In this document: positions 51,846-63,759 of the stretch, piece by piece
Layout of the letters: each line of letters starts with the position of its first letter
Position numbering within the stretch: the stretch's first letter is position 1
DNA from: Brachypterus glaber
Lineage: Eukaryota; Arthropoda; Insecta; Coleoptera; Kateretidae
Reading direction: 5' to 3'
NCBI GenBank assembly: GCA_958510825.1
Contig: OY294044.1
Location: 41,576,791 to 41,640,790 of the forward strand
Length of the DNA: 64,000 nt
Notes under the pieces: generated by a model
Database searches by the model: none
The model's input: the letters and a program-made list of their open reading frames with translations, nothing else
What the model was told of the DNA's origin: nothing
Translations under genes and position numbers: made by a program

Positions 51846-52015
51846 TCCGTGTCTGAAATAGACTGCAGTGACTTATTTGCGAAAGTGTGCTAAAAGGCGT
51901 GAATCATACTAATTCTGGTGCGTTTCGTGTAACTCCGTCTGAGTGGTATCTCTTATACGTAAGCAGCATAATCCGCTTTAGGTATTCGTCACTGCGATCT
52001 ATTTCACACATGGAG
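51846..52015. repeat. Small foldback
   Basis: TGTCTGAAATAGACTGCAGT at the left pairs with CACTGCGATCTATTTCACAC at the right; the centre is a less AT-rich loop of about 100 bp. Confidence 0.65.
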
Positions 52016-52728
52016 AATACACTGTGCTTTTTTAGGGGTAGATTTTTTTAATTTTCGCTGAAAATGCACTTTGAGGATTATCATACTATTATTAATAGGT
52101 TCAAATTAGCAGTTCATGTTTTGCTAAACTATAAACGACTTAGAAAGGCAAAATTTCGTATAGACACCCTTTGAAATAAGACCACTCGACTCCCCTGTTA
52201 AAATGACAGTTTAAGGTCATGTTTTACCAACATTTAAACGCCTTGTCGTACGTAGAAACATTATATTTATTGATATGGGTGTTCTTTGTAAAAAGACCTA
52301 TCGAGCCAACTGTCAAAATGAAAGTTGAGGGTCATAATTTTCTCACTTTGTAGCGGCACTGTAAAGACTAAACCATGGGACATAAAGTATTGCATATTTT
52401 CACAGCTTGTTTTATAATTTTGTGACACGTAAAAACTAATTTTTCTATTTAAAAAAACGACCTGAATTTATTGAACCAGAAATTCATTTAATGGATACAT
52501 GATGTTATTGTTGAGAAAAATGCCAACATTTATTTTCCTTTACGCCTATTTTTATTAATAGAATGGAGACTTTTATGTGCAAAATAAAATCGCCTTTTTC
52601 AGCGTTCACTGGATAGAAAAATATCTAGAACACTCGTGGCTTTACAGGGTTGACCATTTTTTTATGAGGTGATACTTAAGAGGACAATGACCAGTTAAAC
52701 AGACATATGAAAACTACACTTGAGTGCC
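52016..52728. other. Spacer with a diverged direct repeat
   Basis: Words around CCTTTGAAATAAGACCACTCGA (about 52168) and TTCTTTGTAAAAAGACCTATCGA (about 52283), each followed by a CTGT.AAAATGA.AGTT block, form a loose direct repeat of period about 115. No gene. Confidence 0.4.
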
Positions 52729-52862
52729 TATTCACAAGCTCTCATAAGAACATAAAACATAACAATGCGATGCCGTGATTGGCCTGATGGGCCGCCATGT
52801 ATCTTGTAAGCGAATCACGACATCGCATTCTTATGTTTAATGTTCTTATGCAAGCTTCTGGA
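52729..52862. mobile_element. Hairpin MITE, about 130 bp
   Basis: CATAAGAACATAAAACATAA.AATGCGATG.CGTGATT at the left pairs with the complementary AATCACGACATCGCATTCTT ... ATGTTCTTATG at the right, arms about 50 bp. No clear target duplication. Confidence 0.75.
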
Positions 52863-54554
52863 TATGCCTTATGGTTCATTGGTTATGAATATTATTTAAT
52901 ACAATGCTATAAAAGGAAAACGATATTCACACATTAACCCCCAAAACTATGCAAGGTTAGGTCTTTAGAAGAAAGTAAGTAGGTTCTTTTTTCTAAAGAA
53001 AATAAGTCCTAATTTTATTCGATTGATTCTAAAAGCGACACGTTTGTTTATGTTTTGCGGAGGAAAAGTTGGACTTTGTGGCCCTAGGGCCAAAAAGTTT
53101 TTTCGGGACCCTAACTAAAACTTGTTATTATAAATCTTCTTTTTTAATAAGATATTTTACCTTTAATGTAATATTTATAAAGAAACATAACCCTTTGTTC
53201 ACTTATGTTTTTGAAATATATGTTCTTTTTGACAAGATGCAAGTATTACAATCATTTTATTTAAATAAAACTTTCTTCTATAACATAACCCCAAAAGATA
53301 TGGTTAACCGGATTTATCCACTAAAATCAAAGTCCAATAACAACAGTCTGTCTAGTTCCTATGCCCGCAATGTATAAAAACCATGATAATAAAAGTGGAC
53401 AAAACAAATACTAGTCGATTGCAGCGCCCCAACTAAGGGTAAACTAGTAATTTCGTCATTAACGTTTCAATGCAATGTTGTATTGTATCTATGAAGAACC
53501 TTTTTATTTTTTAAATTTTTATTTGAGTTTTATTGTTTAAATTTAAATTTTCTATAGAATTCTTTAAGTTCTTTATCGATTATTTTATTTTATTATCTAT
53601 TTAAATCATTTACTTGACAACCTGCTTAAAACTTGCAAATATAATAATGGTAATAAACCATTGTATTTTCAAGTTCAAGTCCTATCCAAAGCAATAAAAA
53701 TTTTAGATAATCCAGTTAATAAAAATTAGTTAGGGGTATGTTGTGGGAGGGGGTGTAGGCGTAGATTGACTTTTTGGCTGCTTTTTATAGATAATGTTGT
53801 CTTATTTAATCTGTATCTTGCAGAAATTGATTCTCTTTCAGTTTTCGGAAAAATCGCTGCCCAAAACAGTTGAAATTAAAAGTTTTTTACCACTTCTCAA
53901 CTCAAAAATAGCAAGTATAATATACCATTGTAATTGTAAGCTCAAGTTCTATCCAAACAACCAAAAAAAATTAGGGTGCTATTAAAAAAAATAAGGTTAG
54001 GGGTAAGTTGGAAGTTATAAAAAAATCAGAAGCGGTAAATATATTTTTTTTAATCCAATGTAAATTTGCAATGAAGGGTATGTCTAAGAAATCCGATCGT
54101 GTTTTTTGCCAAAGTCACTGCCCGCTGCAAATAACCACGTTTAAAAAATTTCATAAGGGCCGTAAATTAACAAAACACTATGGTCCGGGCCATACCCAAA
54201 AATGGAATTAATTCGGCTACAGGTATAAAAATTGGTGTAGGAAGGTATTTTAGAATGCTAAAACAGAATATGACATTAAAAGTTAAAAATTCAAAATGGA
54301 GGGTCCAATATGGGCTCTATAATAGTTAAATTTATAAATAAAGTTTTACTTTAAATTGGTAATCTGCTTTTTTGGGTTGCTTAAATTCAATTTGACAATA
54401 AGAATAAAGAATATAAAATGGCGTATTCAAAATGGCGTCAATAATCCTTAAATTTACAATTTTATTTTTTTTTTATTTTCTTGCACATAAATATATTTTT
54501 TTGATTACGGCTTTATATATTTTTTATTATTTAATTGATTATTAATTATTATCA
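52863..54554. other. Spacer; no supported gene
   Basis: Frames at 53069-53377 (102 residues) and 54008-54211 have no domain and AT-driven composition. The word CACTATGGTCCGGG near 54177 recurs inverted near 56516 (CCCGGACCATAGTG), hinting at a dispersed repeat. Confidence 0.35.
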
Positions 54555-54830
54555 ATTACCTACATACCAAATTTCATGTTTCTACGACCTCCCGTTCGAA
54601 AAATATACATGTACAGTTTTTTTTGTTTTTTGTTTTGTTAATTTTTGTTTATCATTACATACCAAATACATACCACCCTACATACCAAATTTCAAGTTTC
54701 TACGATATCCCGTTCGAAAGATATGACTTTGACAGGTCGTTCATCTTGTTTTTTGGTTTTGTTGATATTTGTTTTTCATTGTGTCCTCAAGTACCGATTT
54801 ACAAGTTTCTACGATAAAAATTCAATAATA
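54555..54830. repeat. Tandem repeat of about 115 bp (2-3 units)
   Basis: Units begin TACATACCAAATTTCA.GTTTCTACGA, then TCCCGTTCGAAA.ATAT, then a T-rich tract. Third unit is partial. Frames at 54535-54854 are by-products. Confidence 0.75.
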
Positions 54831-55336
54831 TTTTATAACAACTCTTATATATAATTACTATTAAATATTAATTATTATTTTTTAATGTTATAGTTTATCA
54901 TATAGTTTGCGTTAAATTTTTATCATGTTTATTTACCCAGCTTTAGAAAATAAAATATTTTTGCTTTTATTTTTTCTGTACTTCTATATTTCAATTTTGT
55001 TTAATACAAAATATAATTTCCACTCATTACTTTACTTTGATTTTAATTTACTGCCTTTCCTCTGGAATTAAAAAATCCCTTCAAACCTTTCAAAAAAAAA
55101 TTGATTTGTAAAGTAAGTTTTAAAATGTTTTTTCTTTTTCTTCCGATCGTCTGATAGCTCTTATTTAAGACGAAAGTAGAGATTTTAAAGTTTTAGGCAT
55201 AATGTATTATAGAAATATTATGTACATAATTATGTATGTATAATTATTAGATATAGTAAGTCTCTTATAAGAGACTTCTTTAACAACTTTCAGGAGAAAT
55301 ATAAACTAAATTTGGCACGTACGCGTACATAATAAT
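54831..55336. other. AT-rich spacer
   Basis: No gene or clear repeat; one CTCTTATAAGAGACTTC hairpin near 55262. Confidence 0.4.
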
Positions 55337-55424
55337 ATTATTATTATATATCTTTTTTATATTAATATATAATAATAATAATATATAATATATAATATAA
55401 TATATAATAATATATATTATATAA
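55337..55424. repeat. AT microsatellite
   Basis: Irregular TAATA/TATA runs without G or C for most of the stretch; it forms the target region of the next element. Confidence 0.7.
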
Positions 55425-55817
55425 CGTCGGCTTACAAGTAAAAGGCACTAAGTCACTTTTTTACAAAAATGGGATTTTTATGGCACTGTAATTAATTTTT
55501 GATGATCTATGTACAGGTAAACCGAACTAACTTCTAGGTGGACTGCCAAGAGAGTTACCCACTATACAAAACGCACCAGTTTGATTTTGAATAAAATTTT
55601 ATCTGGCAATAGGCACTAAGTCACTTAGTGCACTAAGTGCGTTTTACTTGTAGATTATTTCAAATGTTTTTGCAGTAAACGACTTAGTGTTTGTTTGGCG
55701 AAACGTGCATTTTTGTAACAATTATTACAAAAATTAAAAAACAACAGCGAAAGTTAAATTTGTTAATATCTCAAAACCATGTTTTTGGACTTTGTGCTCT
55801 TTACTTGTAAGCCGACG
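55425..55817. mobile_element. 393-bp element with 11-bp target duplication (MULE-like)
   Basis: Ends CGTCGGCTTACAAGTAAA and its complement; ATATTATATAA flanks both sides (55414-55424, 55818-55828). The long direct flank and an internal array of the subterminal word (GGCACTAAGTCACTTAGTGC ... CTAAGTGCGTTTTACTTGTA, about 55610-55650) resemble Mutator-like/foldback elements. The AT-rich target weakens the duplication evidence. No transposase. Confidence 0.75.
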
Positions 55818-55828
55818 ATATTATATAA

Positions 55829-56867
55829 TAAATAACCCCCAAACCGATATTTTAAACACTCTTTTACAATATCTAGAAAATATTTATAATATAATATTTT
55901 TTGTACAATAAAATTCCAAAAAAAAAAATCTGAAAATTGGCTCGAGACCCCCCAAACCCCCCTATTTAAAAAAAATATTTAATTATACTACTAGAATAGC
56001 TTATATTGGTATATAAATAGAGCATACAAGATAAACCCAGGAAAATTTAAAAATTAAGGCTTTCGTCCTCTTTAAGGCCCCCAAGGGGGTCCTATTTGTT
56101 AGATATTATTTAAAATTTAATTTTTGAATTACAGGTAAAAAGTTTAAGCAGAAAAAAGTAAACTGTAGCAAATATTGGTTAATTGGGAAAATTATAAATC
56201 AGCGTGTATCTATTTTATAATACTCAAAACAAAAAAGTGCGATAAAACAAATTTTGTCGTTGAAATTTTTTAATTTTTGCTTTTCCTATTTAAGGAAAGG
56301 GCCAGGAATCAAATTTTATTTTCAAAGTTCTTGGGCAATTTTTTATTTTATTTTACCTTTTTTGCGGACCGTGTATTAGGTTACCTGATTCAGGTATAAA
56401 GTACTCAATAAATTTATTTCATATTTATGCTAAACATAGTTTAACTATCCATAATTATAAATACCTAGTTTTTAAGTCTTAGTTTTAAGTTGAATTAATG
56501 CCAAAAATGAGGGCTTCCCGGACCATAGTGCGCTAGCGGGAAAACGGTTGGGATTCCAAAAAAAGTTACGAAATGTTTTTTGTAGACAATTTTATGCTCG
56601 AAAATTTTTATAATCGGTCCTTTTTGCATAAGTTTAAATCTGACGAAGATATTTGCGAAAAACCAAATATTTGTCAACTAATTGCAAAATAAAAAATTAA
56701 GCTTACGTCGCACACCTGGAAACTTTTCGCCCAATATTTATAATGACAAAGCGAAGGCGTGCACAAAAATTTAGACAGATGGAATTTTTTCCGTAACTAA
56801 ATCCTAGTATTACTGGTCTATGAATATTTTGATATAAAAGTCCAAACGTTACCTTAAATTACATCGG
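55829..56867. other. Spacer
   Basis: No domain in the short frames. A G-run/C-run pair (GACCCCCCAAACCCCCC at 55947; CCCCCAAGGGGGTCC at 56080) is noted without a model. Confidence 0.35.
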
Positions 56868-56934
56868 ACCACAAAAAAAATAAAGTCAGTTTTTCAGCTG
56901 CTGAAAACGAATATGGCAATGAAAAAAAAATCTT

Positions 56935-56993
<59 letters not shown>

Positions 56994-57545
56994 TGGTTAA
57001 TTTTTTACAGGGCCTCTAATTTCAAATATGACATTTTTTCATTTTTTCGTGTTTTCGATATATTTCATTAAAAATTTTATATAAATAATATAGATATAGC
57101 CAAAAATTTATATATGTAATACTTCTACATACATATGCTTTTTAAAAAAATTACATATTTTTTTTATTTCCAGTAGTGGAGGGTCTGGGGGGGGAGTTAC
57201 GTTGCACATGTCAAAAGAAATATCATAAAATTATCTGATACACTTAACCAGACTGTTTTTTCAGGTTTTTTCTAGCAATGTTAACAAATTTGACAATAAA
57301 AGACCTCCCTTATCCTTAATTTGTTTCAAAACAACACAGTGGCAAAATTTTATCATACATATGCTTTATAAAGCATTTGTATGTAGTAGTATTACTTATA
57401 TAATCTTTTGGCTGTATCTGTATATCTCAAGATTTTAAAAGTTAAGAATTTTTTTCATTGTCATATTCGTTTTCAGCGCCAAAAAAGAGGTAGGAAAAAT
57501 TTAGTCTGGTTTCTGAAAAATTGTCTTTATTTTTTTTATGATCCT
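56868..57545. repeat. Foldback with (TA)n in one arm
   Basis: CTGCTGAAAACGAATATGGC at the left pairs with TCATATTCGTTTTCAGCGCC at the right; CTTGAGATATA pairs with TATATCTCAAG; the outer CACAAAAAAAATAAAGTCAG pairs with CTTTATTTTTTTTATGATCC. TACATACATATGCTTT occurs in the loop and again inverted and direct near 57355-57390. Confidence 0.7.
56937..56988. repeat. (TA)n microsatellite
   Basis: About 26 uninterrupted TA units. Confidence 0.95.
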
Positions 57546-58092
57546 GTGTTATTACGCAAATAACTATAACTTACTCATTTAAGTTAGCCATTCAATATCC
57601 TATCTTATATTTAATGTATAGCCGAGCCAAGTATACTTAACTACCATTTACCACTTTATTTGGAAGCCGTAGTTTTAGTGAGACAGATTAAACAATAGCT
57701 TCTTAACTTAAGAATAATATAAACTATAGCTTCTTAACTTAAGAATAATATACATACATATATACATGTATTAAATAAACGTAATTAAATTTTTTCATGA
57801 ACATGAAATATCATTTCTTACTTCAAAATTCTACTTCTATACAAGCTTTCAAATACTAATTTTCTTAGTATTATAGACATGGTAGTTTTTCATTAAAAAC
57901 TATAAAATCAAATCATTGTATTTTTGAGATTTCAACTATTTAAAATAATTTTTAAGGTCAAATTCGTTGTCAACATTTCTTTCAGTATAAACATTAACAC
58001 CGATTTGTATAAATCTTTTAAATAGTTGTCACAGTTTTTTCATTTTCATCTCCTTTTTTAAAACCCTTCTATTCACTTTACTTCCATATTGT
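57546..58092. other. AT-rich spacer
   Basis: A short direct repeat AGCTTCTTAACTTAAGAATA at about 57699 and 57727. No gene. Confidence 0.45.
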
Positions 58093-58319
58093 ATATATCG
58101 TCGTGTTACCTTAACTACCTCGTATCTCAAAATTCACAGGTTTTCAGGGAACACAAAAAACCGGTTAACTTTAAAAGTTTTATTTTACGATATAGATACG
58201 AGTTAGTTACAGTAACAATTATTTCCAAGTCGTAACCCTGTACTGGAGATGCGAGGTTGCTCAATTAAAAACTGTGAAATATTTAAGGCATGTAATTTTT
58301 AAATATTTACAATATTTTA

Positions 58320-59330
58320 GTAAAAAATAGTATATTGGGCTTTTTCAGGTTGCTTTCACTGAATCTAATGATAATTTTTTTTCTAGCTTCTCCCGTGGGG
58401 GTGATTATTTTAAAATGTTTACAATATTTTTGTAAAAGTTGGTATCTAGGGGTTTTTGAGGTAGCTAAACTAAATCTCATAATAAATAAGTTCCAACCAC
58501 CCCCGGGGGGGGGGGAATATTGTACCAAACCCTCCCCCTGGGGGCGGGGGTAATTTTCGTGAATAAAGGGGTTATTGAGGTTGCTAAAAATGAATCTGAT
58601 AATTAAATTTTTCTAACTCCACCCCAAGGGGGTTCCGATTTTGAAAATTTTCAAAAGTTAGGGAAGTCTTGTATTGGTGCAAAAATTTTCAAAAGTTCTC
58701 GCTCGGGATTGTTTTTGGTGAACATTGGGGTGCGGCAAGGGGGGCAAATAGGGAAAAACACATTTTTTTTACAAAAATTTAAAAATTGCCAAATAGGCGT
58801 TTTTAAGGTTGCTGAAATTGAATCTGATGAAAAATTTTCTAACTCCACCCCCACGGGGGTGAGGGGGTAAATATTTTTAAATTTGTTCAATATTTTCGTA
58901 AAAATTGGTATATAGGGGTTTTTGGGGTTCACGAAACTAAATCTGATAAGGGAACGTTCAAGTATTACGTAACGCTCCTAGGGGGGGTGGGGGTCATTTT
59001 GGAGTGTTACGCCCATGTTAATGGTATAGGAAAATAGCGTTACAGGGGGGGGGGTCCAAAATGATCAAAATTTGCGTTACGTAATACTTGAACGTTTCCT
59101 AACAAAATTTTTCTAATTCCACCCCCTGAGGGTTGGGGGGTAGTTTTTGAGGTTGCTGAAAGCGAAACTGATAATAAAAAAAAATCTAACTCCACCCCCC
59201 GAAGGAAGGAGGGTAGTTTTCGTAAAACTTGGTATATTGGACTTTTTCAGGTTGCTGAAAGTGCATCTGATGATAAGAAAATTCCAACTCCACCGCCTAG
59301 ATATAAATTTTATAAACATTTAAAAAAAAA
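58320..59330 (+). repeat. Minisatellite array, units of about 85-130 bp
   Basis: Units run GGGTTTTTGAGGTTGCTGAA, then A.TGAATCTGATAATAAA, TTTTTCTAACTCCACCCCC, a G-rich block and TTTTCGTAAAAATTGGTATA. About eight units, diverged. Interrupted by the MITE at 58950-59099. A 60-bp segment AAAGTTCTCGCTCGGGATTG...GTGCGGCAAGG (58686-58740) recurs at about 61004-61050. Confidence 0.8.
58950..59099. mobile_element. 150-bp Harbinger-like MITE in the minisatellite
   Basis: Ends GGGAACGTTCAAGTATTACG and CGTAATACTTGAACGTTTCC; TAA on both sides (58947-58949, 59100-59102). Neighbouring array units read ATCTGATAATAAAATTTTTC, which is the empty site, so the 3-bp duplication is directly supported. The same end lies at 44980. 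Confidence 0.85.
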
Positions 59331-60276
59331 AAACGATGAAAGGGATATTGTTCACCACTGGGGTGAGATGGTAGGTCTTTTTTTACTTCACCAATATATT
59401 TTCCGCATCCAAATACATAAGTATGCAAAGTTTTATCTTCTTAGATATTTTCACCTACGGGAAATTCCTTATTTGCTAGGCCTAATATTGGAGATACGAG
59501 GTAGTTAAAGTTATTTATTTTAAGTAGTAAAGGAGATACGAGATAATTAGTTCCACATAACTTATAAACCAATTGGAATTTTAAATTAGGACTTTGTTTA
59601 GGTCATTACTAATCATGTACAGAATTGACTAGTGCAAAAAAACGAAAAACGAATTGTTGGAGATACGAGGTAGTTAAGGTAACAAGACGATATGTATATT
59701 TGTCCTCAAATTTGCCAAATGGTTTTTCACCCACTTAAAATAAACTTAGAGAGCTGAAATTTGGTACACATGCTTATTTTCCCTAACAAAATAATTTAAT
59801 ATAAAATTTACTTCCCCCCACTACTAAAATTAAAAAAAAAAAACCTTTTTTACACACGTGAGTTAATTTAAAACTAAGATTGGGTTTCATACTCATCCCG
59901 TGATACTAAAATTTTACCATAAATAAAAAAACACTGTCAACCCCCCCATCACCCCCCATAGGGCTAAGTTAACTCTCGAGGGCTCTCTCTCTGTTTTACC
60001 CACTTAGAATAAACTTGGAGAGCTAAAATTTGGTACTTATCTCCCCTAACAATATAATTTGCAAATAAAAGAAGGGTTTTGGAAACGTTCTTTAAACAAT
60101 CAAAAATTTCAAAACCTTTCTTTTAAAAATCTAGTTTTTGAAGATTTATGTAAATAAAAAATTGTCGCTTGGTCGGTGGTCAGTCGGTCTCTTGATCTGT
60201 CCGGGAAATCTTGTGGTCACGATAACTTAAAAACGCTTTAAGCTAGAGACTTGAAATTTTAAATACGGGTAACATA
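59331..60276. other. Spacer with a diverged direct repeat
   Basis: CCCACTTAAAATAAACTTAG ... GAAATTTGGTACA (59729-59768) and CCCACTTAGAATAAACTTGG ... AAAATTTGGTACT (59999-60034) are direct copies of about 80 bp. At about 60165-60260 lies GGTCGGTGGTCAGTCGGTCT followed by CACGATAACTTAAAAACGC, which looks like another dispersed repeat. No gene. Confidence 0.45.
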
Positions 60277-60991
60277 CAGTGCGGTCCAAAAGTCAACCCC
60301 CCCCCCTCTTAACTTTTGAACGAGTTGAGATATCGATTTCAAATTTAGAACTCTTAAATAAGACAACTTAAACTATCTTTAAGCATATATTTAATACTTT
60401 TATCTCTTAAAATGTGAGCAGGGGGGCATGAGGGGAAATTTTTTTAAATGGAAAGGGGGGTCGTGTGATACATCATTTTAAAGCCTTTAAAATTCTCTAT
60501 ATAACCATACATTTTTAAAAATTTTAAACATGTTTTTCAAGGTTTTGATTTTTCAGTTTTCTGTGCTAAAAAAATTAATTTTTAAATTTTTTTTTTGTTA
60601 ATTTTTATTTATGTCAACTAAAGTTAGTTTAAAAGTATAATTTACTTTTTTTCATTATGAAATTAGGCATTTTTAAAAAAATTTTTGGATTTTTTAGAGA
60701 AATTTTGACAAAAATACCAATTTTCAACCCTATTTTAAACCTAAAAAAAATGTTTAAAAAAAATAAAAATTATACAGTTAAATGGAGAATTTTATAAGCT
60801 TTTAAATGATGTATCATACGACCCACCTTTCCATTTAAAAAAATGTCGCCCCATGCACCCCTGCCCACATTTTAAGACCTAAAAGTATCAAATATATGCT
60901 TAAAGATAGTTTAAGTTGTCTTATTTAAGAAGTCGATATCTAAACTCGTTCAAAAGTTAAGAGGGGGGGGGGTGACTTTTGGACCGCTCTG
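60277..60991. mobile_element. 715-bp palindromic Tc1/mariner-like MITE
   Basis: Ends CAGTGCGGTCCAAAAGTCA and TGACTTTTGGACCGCTCTG with TA on both sides (60275-60276, 60992-60993). CAGTGC...CCAAAAGT ends and a TA target are typical of Tc1/mariner. Arms run inward about 300 bp and include a C-run/G-run pair and GTATCATACGACC/GGTCGTGTGATAC. Diverged relative at 50938-51503. Confidence 0.85.
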
Positions 60992-61002
60992 TATGTTTCC
61001 AA

Positions 61003-61075
61003 AAGTTCTAGCTCGGGATTGTTTTTGGTGAACATTGGGGTGCGGCAAGGGGAAAAAACATTTTTTAGAAAAATT
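61003..61075 (+). repeat. Second copy of the 58686 segment
   Basis: AAAGTTCTAGCTCGGGATTG continuing to GTGCGGCAAGG, differing little from 58686-58740. It leads back into an array unit (AAATTTGAAAATTG), suggesting the two arrays were once continuous or the block was duplicated. Confidence 0.75.
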
Positions 61076-61089
61076 TGAAAATTGCTATA

Positions 61090-62278
61090 CACGGTGTATT
61101 TGAAATAGCGTAGGAAATTTTAACAGGTGATTCTACATGATAAAATATGACAAAAAGTTCCCATAAACATATGTCTAAAAATGCGTCATAAGAGAGCTAC
61201 GCCCCTTTGAAAGTGGCTAAAAAATCGGTTTTTATTTAATAACTCAGGAACCCTTGGAGATTTATCAACGAAGTTTTGCACGTCAACTAATCCTACCAAG
61301 GCCCGTTTTTATGTGTTATTTTCAAGTACTTATTTAAACCAGGGGTGTGCGAAACGGGGGGGCCTTATCAGTTTTTTGTCCCAAACATTTTTCTGTGTAA
61401 CTTTTTTGCAATCTTATTTTTGAAATATGTTTCCTCAGGTCAAAATACATAAAAAAGGTACTCTTGTTGTAATACTGTAGGATTAACCGTTTTCAAGAAA
61501 AGTTCATTTGAAAGTGAAATTTCACGGTTCGAGGACGAAAAATTAAATACTAAAATGTCGAAAACCAAAATTTTAATGATGCAATGTTATTCTACATCAA
61601 AAACTAAGAAAAAAATTTTCCATACATGTAGGTCGAAAAAACGCTTTTAAAGCTACCATAGCCCTTTTAAAATGGTGCATATTTAGGAAACCATAGCTCC
61701 ATTAGGATTCATTTTTGGAAGTACCTGTATATGAGGTTTTTTTCTTAGTTTTTAATGTACATTTGCCCTGCATAATTAAAATTTTGGTTTTCAACATTTT
61801 AGTATTTAATTTTTCGTCCTCGAATCGTGGAATTTCACCTTCAAATGAATTTTTCTCGAAAACGGTTAATCCTACAGTATTACAACAAGAGTACCTTTTT
61901 TATCTATTTTGACCTGAGGAATCATATTTCAAAAATAAAATTTCAAAAAAGTTATACAGAAAAAAGTTTGGGACAAAAAACTGATAAGTCCCCCCGTTTC
62001 GCACACCCCTGGTTGAAATAAGTACATGGTTGAAATAAGTACATGAAAATAACACATAAAAACGGGCCTTGGTAGGATTAGTTGACGTGCAAAACCTCGT
62101 TGATATATCTCAAAGGGTTCCTGAGTTATTAAATAAAAACCGATTTTTTAGCCACTTTCAAAGGGGCGTAGCTCCCTTATAACGCATTTTTAGACATATG
62201 TTTATAGGAACTTTTTGTCATATTTTATGATGTAGAATCATCTGTTAAAATTTCCGACGCTATTTCAAATACACCGTG
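61090..62278. mobile_element. 1.19-kb palindromic MITE inserted at TA in an array unit
   Basis: Ends CACGGTGTATTTGAAATAGC and its complement; TA flanks (61088-61089, 62279-62280). Joining the flanks at one TA restores TTGCTATATAGTGGTTTTTG, matching the array unit TTGGTATATAGGGGTTTTTG, so boundaries are exact. Arms are about 590 bp. No ORF. Other members: solo arm 12619-13122 and an end at 63760. Confidence 0.9.
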
Positions 62279-62282
62279 TATA

Positions 62283-62990
62283 GTGGTTTTTGAGATTGCT
62301 GAAATTAAATCTGATAATAAATTTTTTCTAACTCCACCCTCTAAGGGTCGAGGGGGTAAATATTTTCAAATATTTTCAATATTTTCGTCAAAATTGGTAT
62401 ATAGGGGTTTTTGGGGTTGGGGCTGAAATTAAATCTGTTAATATTTTTTCTAATTTCACCCTCTAAGGGGTGTGGAGTAGGTTTCGTGAAAACTGATATA
62501 TTCGAGTTTTCGAGGTTGCTGAAAGTGAATCTGATAATAAAAAAAAGAAAATTCTAAATCCACCACCGTGAAAATTTGTATATTGGGGTTTTTGAGGTTG
62601 CTGAAAGTGAATCTCATTATAAAAAAATCTTACTCTACCCCCAAAGGGTCAGGGGGTAGTTTTTGTGAAAATTGGTTTATTGGGGTTTTTTGAGTTGCTG
62701 AAAGTGAATCTGATAATAAAAAAAATCTTACTCCACCCACCAAGGGACAGGGGGTAATTTTCTTGAAAATTTATATATTGGGGTTTTTGAGGGCGTTTAA
62801 ACTAAATCTTTTAATAAAATGTTCTAATTTCACCTCCTGATTGGTATAAAGGGGTTTTTAGGGTTGCTGAAAGAGAGTCTCATAATAAAAAGTTTTAACT
62901 GCACCCCCTAAGAGGCGGGGGATAGTTTTCGTGAAAATTGGTATATTTTTAAGGTTGCTAAAACTAAATCTAATAATAAAAAGTTCATTT
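62283..62990 (+). repeat. Minisatellite array, about 8 units of 70-120 bp
   Basis: Same unit as 58320-59330: GGGGTTTTTGAGGTTGCTGA, AAGTGAATCTGATAATAAA, CTCCACCC..AAGGG, TTTTCGTGAAAATTGGTATA. Most units are 95-100 bp; one is shortened to about 70. Confidence 0.85.
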
Positions 62991-63759
62991 TACGCTCGGT
63001 GGTTTAAAATGGGAAAGCTCTTTTACCGGGCAGTGTATTTAAAACATTTTACAATGCAAATTAAACGCATTATAAAAACAGTTGGTACATAATTCTAGAC
63101 CCCAAAGTTGTAATTTTTTTCTTAAAATTTTATATTTAAATAATTTTTTAATAATAAATATTTAATTTATTATTAAATTTATTCTTTTTTTTACACTTTT
63201 GTTATTCCTTTAGCTTCAGAATTACGAGCAGTAACTTTTATTTGATTTAAAGTTAAGCATGCTTATCTTATATCCTTTTTTATATTTTATTAGATTGACT
63301 AGACGTCTATTGGCATAAAAAGGTTTTTATTTATTATATACTTTATTATACATTATTATACTATACACAGAGCGTAGCGTTATAATAGTATTATACGGTG
63401 GTTTCGAACTTCCCAAAATCTCCAAAAAACGTCCTAGAGAAAAAATTCTTGTATACAAATGTGTTTCATGAAAAAATAAGAAATTGTGTCCGTCTGTCCG
63501 CCGTCCGCTATCAACATGAAATGGAAAAATCAAGTTCTAGGAGAGGAAGATCCATATTGTTTTTAAAAGTAATAACCCCAAAAACCAAAAAAAAACAAAA
63601 TTATTGTGGGTTAAACTTTTAAAAAAATTGAAAAAACTTTCAGTTTCATTTTTTTTTCATTTTTTTTTTCGTTTTTCGAAAAAAAAAATCTGATTTTTTT
63701 TATATTTTTTTGATTTCTTTTTTTTTTTGAAAGAGAAAAAAGAATTTTTGAATAGTATA
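62991..63759. other. AT-rich spacer with T-runs
   Basis: Contains TATACACAGAGCGTAGCG near 63361, GTGTCCGTCTGTCCGCCGTC near 63486 and long T-runs at 63640-63730. No gene; frames at 63327-63622 lack a domain. Confidence 0.4.

Larger units (their letters stand above)
58093..59690. repeat. Outer inverted repeat around the minisatellite
   Basis: ATCGTCGTGTTACCTTAACT/ACCTCGTATCTC at 58097-58132 pairs with GAGATACGAGGTAGTTAAGG/TAACAAGACGAT at 59657-59688. Further direct copies of GGAGATACGAGGTAGTTAA lie near 59490, and a variant near 59530. The array sits between the arms. Confidence 0.65.

Noticed and set aside
53069..53377. 102-residue plus-strand ORF
   Set aside because: No recognisable domain, AT-driven residues, no promoter or homologous neighbour; not enough to call a gene.
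54008..56677. CACTATGGTCCGGG words at 54177 and 56516 as ends of one large element
   Set aside because: They are inverted, but no further pairing was found around them and the interval contains other complete elements.
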